Below are positions 1 to 7,003 of a stretch of 27,036 nucleotides of DNA, one piece after another. A model generated the notes under the pieces. That model was not told the origin of the DNA and ran no database searches. It saw nothing but the letters and a program-made list of their open reading frames with translations. Both the position numbers and the translations under genes were made by a program. How positions within the stretch are numbered: position 1 is the first letter of the stretch; each line of letters starts with the position of its first letter. Source of the DNA: Benthortus sp964440495 (GTDB taxonomy: Archaea > Thermoproteota > Nitrososphaeria_A > Caldarchaeales > Wolframiiraptoraceae); the NCBI GenBank assembly GCA_964440495.1, contig CAYTSD010000016.1, positions 1 through 27,036 on the forward strand. Reading direction: 5' to 3'.

Positions 1-173
1 GCGAGAAATTTTCCGGTTCGAGAATCGAATCTCATGTTTAGACCAACTTCCTATGAACGAGTTTCAAGAGAAGAACATTGTAATAAATGTTTCCGAATCG
101 TCATCAGAGTAGACGATTTTCAACATTTTTAGGCTCCATCCAATAATAGGGGAGTGAAAGCCTATGCGACTAT
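1..173. other. AT-rich left edge, no supportable gene
   Basis: This stretch is richer in A and T than the genes to its right. Two plus-strand frames stay open from the window edge (frame 1 to a stop at 130-132, frame 2 to a stop at 110-112). Neither translation looks like a family I know, and both being open argues against choosing one. Either could be the tail of a gene that begins outside the window. Confidence 0.4.
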
Positions 174-181
174 GTTTTTAA
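174..181 (+). promoter_or_regulatory. TATA-like box for the first LMW phosphatase-like gene
   Basis: A T-run ending in AA is centred about 31 bases before the ATG at 209, as expected for an archaeal promoter with almost no leader. The same word and the following bases recur upstream of the paralogue at 827-833, so the promoter appears to have been duplicated with the gene. Confidence 0.45.
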
Positions 182-208
182 CAAGGCTTATCCACCTATC
201 ACTTAATA

Positions 209-745
209 ATGGTTAGGATACTGTTCCTCTGCGTTGGGAACCTTGGTAGAAGCCGTATAGCTGAGGCGGTCGCGAAGCGTTATAGAAACAATAGGGTAGA
301 GGTCATGAGCGCTGGAACATGGCTCAGCAGCTATATAAGCCCGGAGGAGAGGAAGCGGAGGCTCATGAAGGCCGCCGAGATCTTTGGAGTAAATCCGCGG
401 GGAAAGACGGAGAAGCAGCTTTTCGACGAGATTAGGGGAAAGGTGCTAAGAATCAATGAACAGGTTATAGAAGTGTTGAGAGAGGGGGAGATAGAAATCT
501 CGGGGGAGGAGCCTAAAATGCTTGAATCATGGATGCTGAAATGGGCCGACATCATAGTCACACTAGCCCCCGAAGCCGCAGCAGATCTTCCCCGAACAGA
601 AATCAGAGGGAAAACTGTAATACATTGGGATATTAAGGATCCCTTCCATCTACCGATTGAGGAGGTGAGGGCGATAAGGGATGAGATAGAGGAGAGGGTG
701 AAAGATCTTCTAGAAAACCTTAAGGAAGACCGCGGCAAGAGTTAA
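209..745 (+). CDS. ArsC/LMW phosphatase-like protein lacking redox cysteines, with insertion
   Basis: This 178-residue protein belongs to the low-molecular-weight tyrosine phosphatase / thioredoxin-coupled arsenate reductase fold. The phosphate-binding loop CVGNLGRS (C8 to R14) and the DP motif (D144-P145) are intact. It is a paralogue of the next gene but differs in two ways. First, about 39 extra residues lie roughly between positions 46 and 85, a charged, probably helical segment. Second, the two cysteines that carry the disulfide cascade in arsenate reductases are A120 and L127 here (TLAPEAAADLP). It can therefore keep phosphatase-type chemistry but should not act as a classical thioredoxin-coupled arsenate reductase. 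A phosphatase or phosphate-ester-binding role is inference. The ATG at 209 fits the nearby TATA-like box and aligns with the paralogue's start. Confidence 0.85.
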   Translation: MVRILFLCVGNLGRSRIAEAVAKRYRNNRVEVMSAGTWLSSYISPEERKRRLMKAAEIFGVNPRGKTEKQLFDEIRGKVLRINEQVIEVLREGEIEISGEEPKMLESWMLKWADIIVTLAPEAAADLPRTEIRGKTVIHWDIKDPFHLPIEEVRAIRDEIEERVKDLLENLKEDRGKS

Positions 746-1097
746 AGAGGATCTTCCTCAGACAGATTCTCTCTTTTGAACACTCCCCACGAAATCTGTA
801 TCTTAGAAAATGGAAGTATGGCTAGGTTTTTTACAGGGTTGATCCAGCTACACTGTCATGGTTAGGATTCTCTTCATCTGTGTGGGGAATATGGGAAGGA
901 GTCAGATAGCTGAAGCCTTTGCTAAGCACTATGGAGACAATGATGTAGAGGTCATGAGCGCTGGAACCAGGCCTGGCACCTACCTCACCCCAAACGTGGT
1001 AAAAGCCTTGAAGGAGGAAGGGATAGACATCTCTGAGAATAAGCCGAAGAAGCTGGAGCCATGGATGCTTGAGTGGGCCGACATCATAGTCACACTA
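296..1097 (+). repeat. Tandem gene duplication with blocks of near-identical DNA
   Basis: The genes at 209-745 and 858-1265 are tandem copies. A 23-base block at 296-318 is identical to 945-967, and a 24-base block at 542-565 is identical to 1074-1097. Sequence between and after these blocks is much more diverged, including synonymous sites in the last 100 bases. That patchwork suggests an older duplication with conserved or gene-converted patches. Confidence 0.75.
827..833 (+). promoter_or_regulatory. TATA-like box for arsC-like gene
   Basis: A T-run ending in A is centred about 28 bases before the ATG at 858 and matches the box upstream of the first copy. The bases between box and start are also related in the two copies (both contain an ATCCA/ATCCAC core), supporting an independent promoter for each paralogue. 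Confidence 0.45.
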
Positions 1098-1265
1098 TGC
1101 CCTGAAGCCGCAGCGGAATGCCCGCCCATACCGACCAAAGGAAAGAAAATACTACACTGGAACATCAGAGACCCATTCCACCTACCAATAGAAGAAGTAA
1201 GAGAGATAAGAGACGAGATAAAGAGAAGGGTGAAGAGACTTGTAAAAGAAACTTCTAGAAGATAA
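858..1265 (+). CDS. arsC: Arsenate reductase, thioredoxin-coupled ArsC type
   Basis: This 135-residue protein has the length and residue layout of thioredoxin-coupled ArsC. It has a P-loop C8-VGNMG-R14-S, resolving cysteines C81 and C88 in TLCPEAAAECP, and D105-P106 in the DP loop. In the family the first Cys attacks arsenate, the next two pass the disulfide outward to thioredoxin, and the Asp is the acid. All are present with spacing very close to the well-studied staphylococcal enzyme (10, 82, 89, 105). No arsR, arsenite pump or thioredoxin gene is visible nearby, so an arsenic role rests on residues rather than context. It has its own promoter and is a tandem paralogue of the gene at 209-745. 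Confidence 0.85.
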   Translation: MVRILFICVGNMGRSQIAEAFAKHYGDNDVEVMSAGTRPGTYLTPNVVKALKEEGIDISENKPKKLEPWMLEWADIIVTLCPEAAAECPPIPTKGKKILHWNIRDPFHLPIEEVREIRDEIKRRVKRLVKETSRR

Positions 1266-1376
1266 TAACATGCCAGATGGGGCTTGAACTTGATTTTATT
1301 AAGAATGACCGTTGCGAACGGAGCATTAGTTATTCAAGATCCAAAACCTAAAGGTGGAAAACATTATGAATTAGAA

Positions 1377-1384
1377 TATATAAA
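1377..1384 (+). promoter_or_regulatory. TATA box for ABC-2 exporter operon
   Basis: The sequence TATATAAA lies about 45 bases before the ATG at 1426, placing transcription start near 1405. That gives a short leader containing the ribosome site AGGTGAG at 1409-1415. Confidence 0.55.
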
Positions 1385-1425
1385 TCTCATTCGGGATAAA
1401 GTAGTAAGAGGTGAGATAAGCCTGG

Positions 1426-2352
1426 ATGAACGCCATAGTTGTCGAAGACTTAACTAAGTATTATAATGGATTTCTCGCCGTTGATCACATAAACTTCAGC
1501 GTTAAGTGGGGTGAGCTGTTCGGGTTCTTGGGGCCAAACGGAGCGGGGAAAACGACGACTGTTAGGATGCTATGTGGCTTGACGAGAATAAGTGAAGGAG
1601 ATGCCCGCGTAGCTGGTTACAGTCCACTCAGGGAGCTTAAGCTTGTCAAGAAGTCAATCGGCCTCGTACCTGACGTATCGAATCTCTACTCAGAGCTAAC
1701 TTGTCAAGAAAATCTTCTCTTTGCTGGAGAGATGTATGGGCTTAGAAAAGAAGAGAGGAAGAAGAGGACACGTGAGCTTCTCGAGTTCTTTGGCTTAGCC
1801 GAGAAAAAGGATTCCAAGTTTGGTCAGCTTTCGAAGGGTCAGAAGAGAAGGCTTACGATAGCTGCTGCTCTTATCCATAATCCTAAGATATTGTTCTTGG
1901 ATGAGCCGACAATAGGCTTAGATGTGATGAGTAGGAGAATGATATGGAACATGATAAGAGAATTGAATGAGAAAGGGTTGACAATTTTCATCACAACCCA
2001 TAACATATACGAAGCCTTTAATCTATGTGATAGAATAGCTGTCATAAACAAGGGAAAGATAATTGCTGTTGACAGCCCCTCCGAGCTTAAAAGAAAATTC
2101 TCAGGAAGTGAAGTTCTCGAGATATCCTTCACCGGAGAGTTAAGCGTCGAAGAGGTTTCTCAAATCTCCGGAGTTGTAAAGGCTTCATATTCAGGAGGAT
2201 CTCTAAAGCTCGTCGTGAGTGATCCCCTATTAGTGATAGAAGAAATTGCTAGAAAGGCCAAATCTAAGAAGGTCTCCCTTAACTACGTGAATTTGAGGGG
2301 AGCCGACGCGGAAGAAGTCTTCCTCAGGATAATAGGTGACAAAAATGCTTGA
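1426..2352 (+). CDS. ABC transporter ATP-binding protein, ABC-2 exporter type
   Basis: This 308-residue protein is the ATPase of a two-component ABC-2 exporter. Visible elements are Walker A GPNGAGKTT (36-44), an LSKGQ signature (135-139), Walker B ILFLDE (155-160), a D-loop GLD, and the switch His in THN (H192). The Q-loop position reads VPDVSNLY, with Asp instead of Gln, a variant familiar from this subfamily. About 90 C-terminal residues form the accessory domain common in DrrA-like ATPases. It should act on the cytoplasmic face with the membrane protein encoded next, with which it overlaps. Substrate is unknown; lipids, drugs, peptides or sugars are all exported by relatives. The ATG is preceded by AGGTGAG at 1409-1415. 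Confidence 0.93.
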   Translation: MNAIVVEDLTKYYNGFLAVDHINFSVKWGELFGFLGPNGAGKTTTVRMLCGLTRISEGDARVAGYSPLRELKLVKKSIGLVPDVSNLYSELTCQENLLFAGEMYGLRKEERKKRTRELLEFFGLAEKKDSKFGQLSKGQKRRLTIAAALIHNPKILFLDEPTIGLDVMSRRMIWNMIRELNEKGLTIFITTHNIYEAFNLCDRIAVINKGKIIAVDSPSELKRKFSGSEVLEISFTGELSVEEVSQISGVVKASYSGGSLKLVVSDPLLVIEEIARKAKSKKVSLNYVNLRGADAEEVFLRIIGDKNA

Positions 2353-3073
2353 TGATATCCGAGGAGCATTCTATATCACGAAGAAAGATCTAAAGGAGTA
2401 TTATTTCAAGCCACCTACGATAAGCTGGGGAATCGCTTTTCCCTTTGTTTTCGCCCTCGCCTTCTTGCTAAGAGGATGGGATAAACTATGGCTTGCTCCA
2501 GGACTTCTAACTCTCTCGCTTTTCTTCGGCTCAACCTCGATGTCAGCTGCCTCCATAGTTTTCGAGCGGAGAACAGAATCCTTTGAGAGATTGCTCCTAT
2601 TTCCGATAAGCTATCTTGGCGTTGCCTTAGGTAAGTCGCTCAGCAGCTTCTTCTTCGGCCTTCTTTCATCCACCGCAACAGTAGCCATTATCCAGATATT
2701 CCTTCTCATAACGCCGCATAATTTGACGTTGTTAGCGTTATGTATCTTGGGATCGGCTCTACAGTTCTCCTCGATGGGAGTTTTATTGTCCTTCGCCGTG
2801 AAAGATCCCGCGCAGGCCATGACTATCTTCAACTCTGTCAGGTTTCCCATGATCTTCCTATGCAATGTCATAATACCTATTAGCAAGCTTCCCCAATATC
2901 TTACACCCATATCCCTCGCAATACCTCTGACGTATTCAGCAGAAGCAATAAGATACGCTCTGGTTGGAAACTATGACATACTGCCACCACAGCTATCAAT
3001 ACCTTTGACATTCATCTCATTTTTCGTATTCCTCTATCTTGCGGAAGTCCTTATAAAGAAAAGCATACCATAA
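2345..3073 (+). CDS. ABC-2 type transporter permease
   Basis: This integral membrane protein of about 242 residues has roughly six hydrophobic segments (for example ISWGIAFPFVFALAFLL near the start, two around the middle, and a last one near the C-terminus). That is the layout of ABC-2 permeases. It pairs with the ATPase just upstream, and the two reading frames overlap. I prefer the ATG at 2345, because AGGTGA at 2334-2339 lies five bases before it. An in-frame GTG at 2336, inside that ribosome site, would add three residues. The conserved middle stretch around TLLALCILGSALQFSSMG is typical of the family. It probably exports a small or amphipathic substrate that I cannot name. Confidence 0.88.
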   Translation: MLDDIRGAFYITKKDLKEYYFKPPTISWGIAFPFVFALAFLLRGWDKLWLAPGLLTLSLFFGSTSMSAASIVFERRTESFERLLLFPISYLGVALGKSLSSFFFGLLSSTATVAIIQIFLLITPHNLTLLALCILGSALQFSSMGVLLSFAVKDPAQAMTIFNSVRFPMIFLCNVIIPISKLPQYLTPISLAIPLTYSAEAIRYALVGNYDILPPQLSIPLTFISFFVFLYLAEVLIKKSIP

Positions 3074-3130
3074 AACCTTATTAAATCAAGACTTTTAGAA
3101 AAAGTTAGGAAACTTATTCATCAGCTTCTC

Positions 3131-3145
3131 AATAAGAAGAAAAAT
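3131..3145 (-). terminator. Possible T-rich terminator downstream of tRNA-Ala
   Basis: On the minus strand this reads as a T-rich tract (TTTTTCTTCTTATT) about 50 bases beyond the 3' end of the tRNA. Archaeal RNA polymerase often terminates at such tracts. No hairpin supports it, so this is only a candidate. Confidence 0.3.
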
Positions 3146-3194
3146 CCTAATAGATATTCAAATAGATGAAGACCAAGGCTTTGACACAGTTTAG

Positions 3195-3266
3195 TGGACC
3201 GGGCGGGATTTGAACCCGCGGCCTCCCGCGTGCGAGGCGGGCGATCTCCCACTGATCTACCGGCCC
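3195..3266 (-). tRNA. tRNA-Ala (anticodon CGC)
   Basis: The minus strand folds into a complete 72-base cloverleaf. The acceptor is GGGCCGG/CCGGTCC, the D arm GATC/GATC with a GG in its loop, the anticodon stem CCCGC/GCGGG with loop CTCGCAC, the variable loop has five bases, and the T arm is GCGGG/CCCGC with TTCAAAT. The anticodon is CGC, which reads GCG. The acceptor stem contains the G3:U70 wobble pair, the classic identity element for alanyl-tRNA synthetase, which independently confirms the assignment. The discriminator base is A. CCA is not encoded (the next bases are CTA), and there is no intron. Confidence 0.97.
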
Positions 3267-3290
3267 CTAGGTTTATGCTTGTTTGAAGTG

Positions 3291-3298
3291 GTTTTTAG
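3291..3298 (-). promoter_or_regulatory. TATA-like box for tRNA-Ala inside the epimerase stop
   Basis: On the minus strand this reads CTAAAAAC and is centred about 28 bases before the tRNA 5' end at 3266. It includes the TAA stop codon of the upstream epimerase gene (3295-3297), so the tRNA promoter overlaps the end of that gene. Confidence 0.5.
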
Positions 3299-4191
3299 AT
3301 TTTCTTTCTGTAGTGTTCTATCGTCCTTTTTAATCCTTCTTCCAGCGTTATTATTGGTTTGTATCCTAGTTTTTTCTTGATTTTTTCTATGGTTGGGTAG
3401 CTTCTCATGGGTTCTTTTTCTGCTTGGGTTCTGGGTGGGAGGAGCTGGAGCTTGGAGGAGGAGTTTGTCAGCTTCTTTATCAGTTCGGCCAGCTCCCTTA
3501 TCGAGATCTCGTTTCCAGTTCCTATGTTGAATACTTCTCCGACCGCCTCCTCTCTTTCTAAGGCTAGCTCGACCGCGTGGCAGTAGTTTAGGATGTAGGT
3601 TGGGTCTGTTGTGTCTCTTCCAGCGTTGTAGAGCTGGATAGGCTCATTTCTTAGGGCAGCTTTGATGAATCTCGGTATAGCTGTTGTGGGGACATCGTAT
3701 TCTCCGAACAATTTCCAAGCCCTGAAGATCACCGTGGGCAGACCCCTATGTCTGTGGTAGCTCTTGACAAGGTTTTCCGAGATTACCTTTGAGTAGTCGT
3801 AGGGTGTTCTAGGGTTAAGCGGTGTCTGCTCACTGACTGGAAGCTCTACGGGAACTCCGTAAACATTCGCAGAGGAGGCGTAGATGAATCTTTTAACCTT
3901 CCTTCTAGATGAAGCCTCAAGCATGTTCAATGTCCCGAAGCTATTAACCTTGTAGCATTGATAAGGGTCTTCAAGCGTCTTTGGGATATTTGCTATCGCT
4001 GCGAGATGTATCACGGCGTCAAACTCTAGGTTTTCAAGATTGTTCCATAAACTGTTGAAGTCCGAGACATCTGCCTTAATGTCCGCCCCCTCTCTCAAAT
4101 CGATTCCGATAACGGTGTGCCCTTTGCTTGTTAGATAGTTTCTTAGATTTTTCCCGACGAATCCTTCTGAGCCTGTTATAAGTATCTTCAT
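3295..4191 (-). CDS. NAD-dependent epimerase/dehydratase, GalE-like
   Basis: This 298-residue member of the extended short-chain dehydrogenase family most resembles nucleotide-sugar 4-epimerases and dehydratases. The NAD-binding GxxGxxG is at 7-13 (GSEGFVG), a substrate-site Ser lies in YASSANVYG (104-112), and the catalytic pair is Y131 and K135 in YDYSK. The C-terminal substrate domain has the family's FNIGTG stretch. It probably interconverts UDP- or dTDP-hexoses for surface glycans or protein glycosylation; the exact sugar cannot be read from sequence. The gene stands alone, divergent from srp54, and its end overlaps the tRNA-Ala promoter. The ATG at 4191 has no clear Shine-Dalgarno site, but a TATA-like GTATTAAG lies upstream at 4240-4247. 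Confidence 0.9.
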   Translation of the reverse strand: MKILITGSEGFVGKNLRNYLTSKGHTVIGIDLREGADIKADVSDFNSLWNNLENLEFDAVIHLAAIANIPKTLEDPYQCYKVNSFGTLNMLEASSRRKVKRFIYASSANVYGVPVELPVSEQTPLNPRTPYDYSKVISENLVKSYHRHRGLPTVIFRAWKLFGEYDVPTTAIPRFIKAALRNEPIQLYNAGRDTTDPTYILNYCHAVELALEREEAVGEVFNIGTGNEISIRELAELIKKLTNSSSKLQLLPPRTQAEKEPMRSYPTIEKIKKKLGYKPIITLEEGLKRTIEHYRKKI

Positions 4192-4239
4192 CGAGGGTCA
4201 AGGCTTCCTACCTGGTTATGAGTTTTCCGCTACAGAAAC

Positions 4240-4247
4240 CTTAATAC
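4240..4247 (+). promoter_or_regulatory. TATA-like box between epimerase and srp54
   Basis: CTTAATAC is centred about 29 bases before the srp54 ATG at 4273, implying a leaderless or nearly leaderless srp54 transcript. The reverse complement could also serve the divergent epimerase gene with a leader of about 25 bases. Confidence 0.45.
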
Positions 4248-4272
4248 ATCTTTTCCCGCTGGTTTATGGGGG

Positions 4273-5592
4273 ATGCCTTCACTCGGTGAGATGCTTCGCA
4301 GAGCTATCAGCAAGCTAACCTCAGCCAGCAGTGTCGATAAACGTGTAATTGAGGAGCTTGTCAGAGATCTTCAGAGAGCTTTGCTCATGGCGGATGTGAA
4401 TGTGGAGCTTGTTCAGTCCCTCTCGGAGAATGTTCGGAGAAGAGCTTTAGGGGAGAAGGTTCCGCCTGGAATCTCGAGGAAGGAGCAGCTCATCAAGATA
4501 GTTTACGAGGAGTTGGTTAAGCTTCTCGGGGAGGAGGCTGCTAGGCTCAGTATCCCGAAGAAACCCTATGTAATCATGATGGTCGGCATCCAGGGGACGG
4601 GGAAGACGACAACGGTCTCAAAGCTTGCAAACTATCTGAAGAGAAACGGCTACAGCGTCGGAGTAGTGTGCGCAGACACCTACAGACCCGGCGCAAGCAA
4701 ACAGCTCCAGCAACTCCTCCATGGAAGAGATATACCGGTCTACTGGGAGGAATCCAAAGATGCTGTCGAGATAGCTAGGAGGGGTGTCGAGAAACTTCGG
4801 GAGAGCGGAGCGGATGTGATCTTAATCGATACAGCGGGCAGGCATCGAAGCCAGGAGACCTTGATGGAGGAGATGAAGCAGATGCAGAAGGCTGTGAAAC
4901 CTGATGAGATAATACTGATAGTTGATGCGACAATAGGTCAGCAGGCTGGCGCGCATGCTAAAGCTTTTCATGACGCGACGCCCATCGGCTCAATAATATT
5001 AACGAAGGTCGATACATCTGCTAAAGGTGGCGGAGCGCTCTCAGCGGTGGCGGCTACGGGAGCGAAGATAAAGTTTCTTGGAACAGGTGAGAGGATAGAG
5101 GATATAGAGCTCTTCAACCCTAGGAGATATGTTGGGAGGCTTCTTGGACTAGGAGACATAGAAGGGCTCCTGGAGAAGATAAGGCTGGCCGAGGTCGAGA
5201 TGAGTGAACAGCAGGCGAAAGCATTCTTGAAGGGTGAATTCACGCTAGAGCAGTTCGTTAAACAGTTGAGGGACATGAGGAAGGCTGGCCCACTCTCCAA
5301 GCTTCTAGCAAAGCTTCCTATTCCAGGAATGCCTGAGATTCCACGTGAAGCCGCTGCCCAAGCTGAGAAACAGATTGACAGATGGTCTGCGATAATCCAG
5401 TCGATGACAAGCGAGGAGAGAGCCGACCCACACATATTGAATTCTTCTAGGATTAAGAGGATTGCCCGTGGGGCAGGTGTCTCGGAGAGGGATGTGAAAG
5501 CCCTCCTCAAGCAGTATAAGATGACTAAGAAGCTTATGAAGGCTGCTAAACGTGCTCCCCAGAAACTTCTACGCCAACTCTACAAGACGTGA
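4273..5592 (+). CDS. srp54: Signal recognition particle GTPase SRP54
   Basis: This 439-residue protein is the archaeal SRP54 (Ffh) subunit. It binds signal sequences on ribosomes and 7S RNA and docks with FtsY at the membrane. The N domain is a helical bundle (about 1-95). The G domain follows, with GIQGTGKT (105-112), DTYRP (135-139), DTAGR (186-190) and TKVD (244-247), then SAKGGG. The methionine-rich M domain runs from about 308 to the end, with basic C-terminal helices for RNA binding. The second-motif context and the M domain separate it from FtsY. Length is normal for archaea. It heads a plus-strand series, with pus10 starting 27 bases after its stop. A TATA-like box 29 bases before the ATG suggests leaderless expression. 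Confidence 0.97.
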   Translation: MPSLGEMLRRAISKLTSASSVDKRVIEELVRDLQRALLMADVNVELVQSLSENVRRRALGEKVPPGISRKEQLIKIVYEELVKLLGEEAARLSIPKKPYVIMMVGIQGTGKTTTVSKLANYLKRNGYSVGVVCADTYRPGASKQLQQLLHGRDIPVYWEESKDAVEIARRGVEKLRESGADVILIDTAGRHRSQETLMEEMKQMQKAVKPDEIILIVDATIGQQAGAHAKAFHDATPIGSIILTKVDTSAKGGGALSAVAATGAKIKFLGTGERIEDIELFNPRRYVGRLLGLGDIEGLLEKIRLAEVEMSEQQAKAFLKGEFTLEQFVKQLRDMRKAGPLSKLLAKLPIPGMPEIPREAAAQAEKQIDRWSAIIQSMTSEERADPHILNSSRIKRIARGAGVSERDVKALLKQYKMTKKLMKAAKRAPQKLLRQLYKT

Positions 5593-5605
5593 GGATGCTT
5601 AAATA

Positions 5606-5613
5606 GGGGGTGA
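5606..5613 (+). promoter_or_regulatory. Ribosome binding site deciding the TTG start of pus10
   Basis: GGGGGTGA ends six bases before the TTG at 5620. The same GGTGA-plus-six spacing occurs before the small ribbon-helix-helix gene (GTG 11187) and the Sm gene (TTG 24593), so it calibrates start calling in this genome. Confidence 0.7.
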
Positions 5614-5619
5614 AGCCGG

Positions 5620-6969
5620 TTGGAGACCGCTGACAAAGTTCTCTCGAAGGCTCTTAAGATTCTGGAAAAGTATCCACTATGCGACTATTGCCTTGGGAGA
5701 CAGTTCGCGGCGTTGGGATATGGTGTTAGCAACGCTGAGAGAGGGAGGGCGATTAAGACCATGCTCCTAATAGAGGGGCATAGGCTCAGCGGTGAGGGAA
5801 GAGAGGAAGGGGTAGAGATACTCTCCCATCTCGCTGCCTCGGGATTCAAGCCCGCAGCAACCTTGATGAAAAAACTTGGAGCCCAACCTCCAGAAGAGAA
5901 GCCTTGCTACATCTGCGAAGGCATCCTGAACAAGAAGAGATTTCAGGAGATAAGTGGGAAAATAATCGAGGAGCTTAGAAGTTACGAGTTTAGAAACCTT
6001 GTCGTGGGGGCTAGGGTTCCAACGGAGGTTAGGGAGAGAGAGGACAGCCTTCGCTCCGAGTTCGAGATAGACACTGGAGAGGACATTAAGGGGGACATAA
6101 CGAGAGAGATTGGGAAGATTCTTCAAAGAGAGTTCAAGGCTGAGATAGAGTATCATAACCCGGAGATAGTTGTCCTCGTCGACCTCTTCTCGCAGGAATA
6201 CCTAATTCAAGTCAATCCACTCTTCATTAAGGGGTTTTACAGGAAGCTTGTTAAGAACATCCCCCAGACACCATGGTATTGTAGGTATTGCTGGGGACGT
6301 GGATGTGAGCACTGTAACTATACTGGTAGAGAGTATCCCGAGTCGGTGAGCGAGTTCATAGGGAATCCAGCCATAGAGTTGTTTGAAGCCCTTGACTACA
6401 AGTTCCACGGCGCCGGGAGGGAGGATGTTGACGCGAGAGTTGCCGGAACGGGGAGGCCTTTCATCCTAGAGTTGAAGCATCCTAGGAAGAGGTTCATCGA
6501 CCTATCGGTTCTCGAGGAGAGGATAAACAGGGAGGCGGCGGGGAAGGTTGAGGTCTCCGGCTTAGCCTACTCTAGTAGGAGGGAGCTTAGGATACTTAAG
6601 TCGCTCTCCCCAATAGCTTCGAAGACCTATGAAGCCGTTGTCGAGTTTGACGGCGAGGTTGATGAAGAGAGGCTGAGGATGGTTGAAGAGAGGTTCAGGG
6701 ACATAGTGGTTGAGCAGAGAACCCCTAGGAGGGTTCTTAAGAGGAGAGCGGACAAAATTAGGATGAAGAAGCTATACTATGTTGAGGCAGAGAGGCTTGA
6801 CGACAGGGTGGTCAAGTTCAGGATAAAGACTCAGGGGGGACTCTACGTGAAGGAGCTCATAGATGGCGACGAGGGGAGAACTCAGCCGAACATAGCCGAG
6901 GCTCTAGGAAGAAAACCTCTCAAAATCGACTTAACTGTCGTTGAAGTGGAGGCAGCTGGCTCGGCTTAG
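5620..6969 (+). CDS. pus10: tRNA pseudouridine synthase Pus10
   Basis: This 449-residue protein is the archaeal enzyme that makes pseudouridine at position 55 (and 54 in many species) of tRNA. The N-terminal part carries zinc-ligand pairs CDYC (C21, C24) and CYIC (C96, C99) and a THUMP-like region. The catalytic part begins near a second cysteine cluster (C221, C224, C229, C232) and includes GREDVDARVAGTGRPF, where D271 is the likely catalytic aspartate. The basic RTPRRVLKRRADKIR segment and C-terminal QGGLYVKELIDGDEGRTQPN are hallmark Pus10 motifs. The start is TTG at 5620, supported by GGGGGTGA six bases upstream. The gene lies 27 bases after srp54 and 34 bases before the M20 peptidase. Confidence 0.95.
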   Translation: METADKVLSKALKILEKYPLCDYCLGRQFAALGYGVSNAERGRAIKTMLLIEGHRLSGEGREEGVEILSHLAASGFKPAATLMKKLGAQPPEEKPCYICEGILNKKRFQEISGKIIEELRSYEFRNLVVGARVPTEVREREDSLRSEFEIDTGEDIKGDITREIGKILQREFKAEIEYHNPEIVVLVDLFSQEYLIQVNPLFIKGFYRKLVKNIPQTPWYCRYCWGRGCEHCNYTGREYPESVSEFIGNPAIELFEALDYKFHGAGREDVDARVAGTGRPFILELKHPRKRFIDLSVLEERINREAAGKVEVSGLAYSSRRELRILKSLSPIASKTYEAVVEFDGEVDEERLRMVEERFRDIVVEQRTPRRVLKRRADKIRMKKLYYVEAERLDDRVVKFRIKTQGGLYVKELIDGDEGRTQPNIAEALGRKPLKIDLTVVEVEAAGSA

Positions 6970-7003
6970 AGCTTATTAGAAGCCCTCTATAGATGTGGAG
7001 CCG

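Noticed and set aside
1..132. Open frames 1 and 2 running in from the left edge as a gene tail
   Set aside because: Two overlapping frames are open for about 36-43 codons and neither looks like a recognisable protein, so neither can be supported.
209..3073. Arsenic-resistance operon made of the ArsC pair and the ABC exporter
   Set aside because: The exporter has its own promoter and is an ABC-2 type, not an arsenite pump; no ArsR, ArsB or Acr3 gene is present.
4968..5510. 180-codon open frame antisense to srp54
   Set aside because: It lies wholly opposite a certain gene, is serine- and alanine-rich as expected for a shadow frame, and has no promoter or ribosome site.
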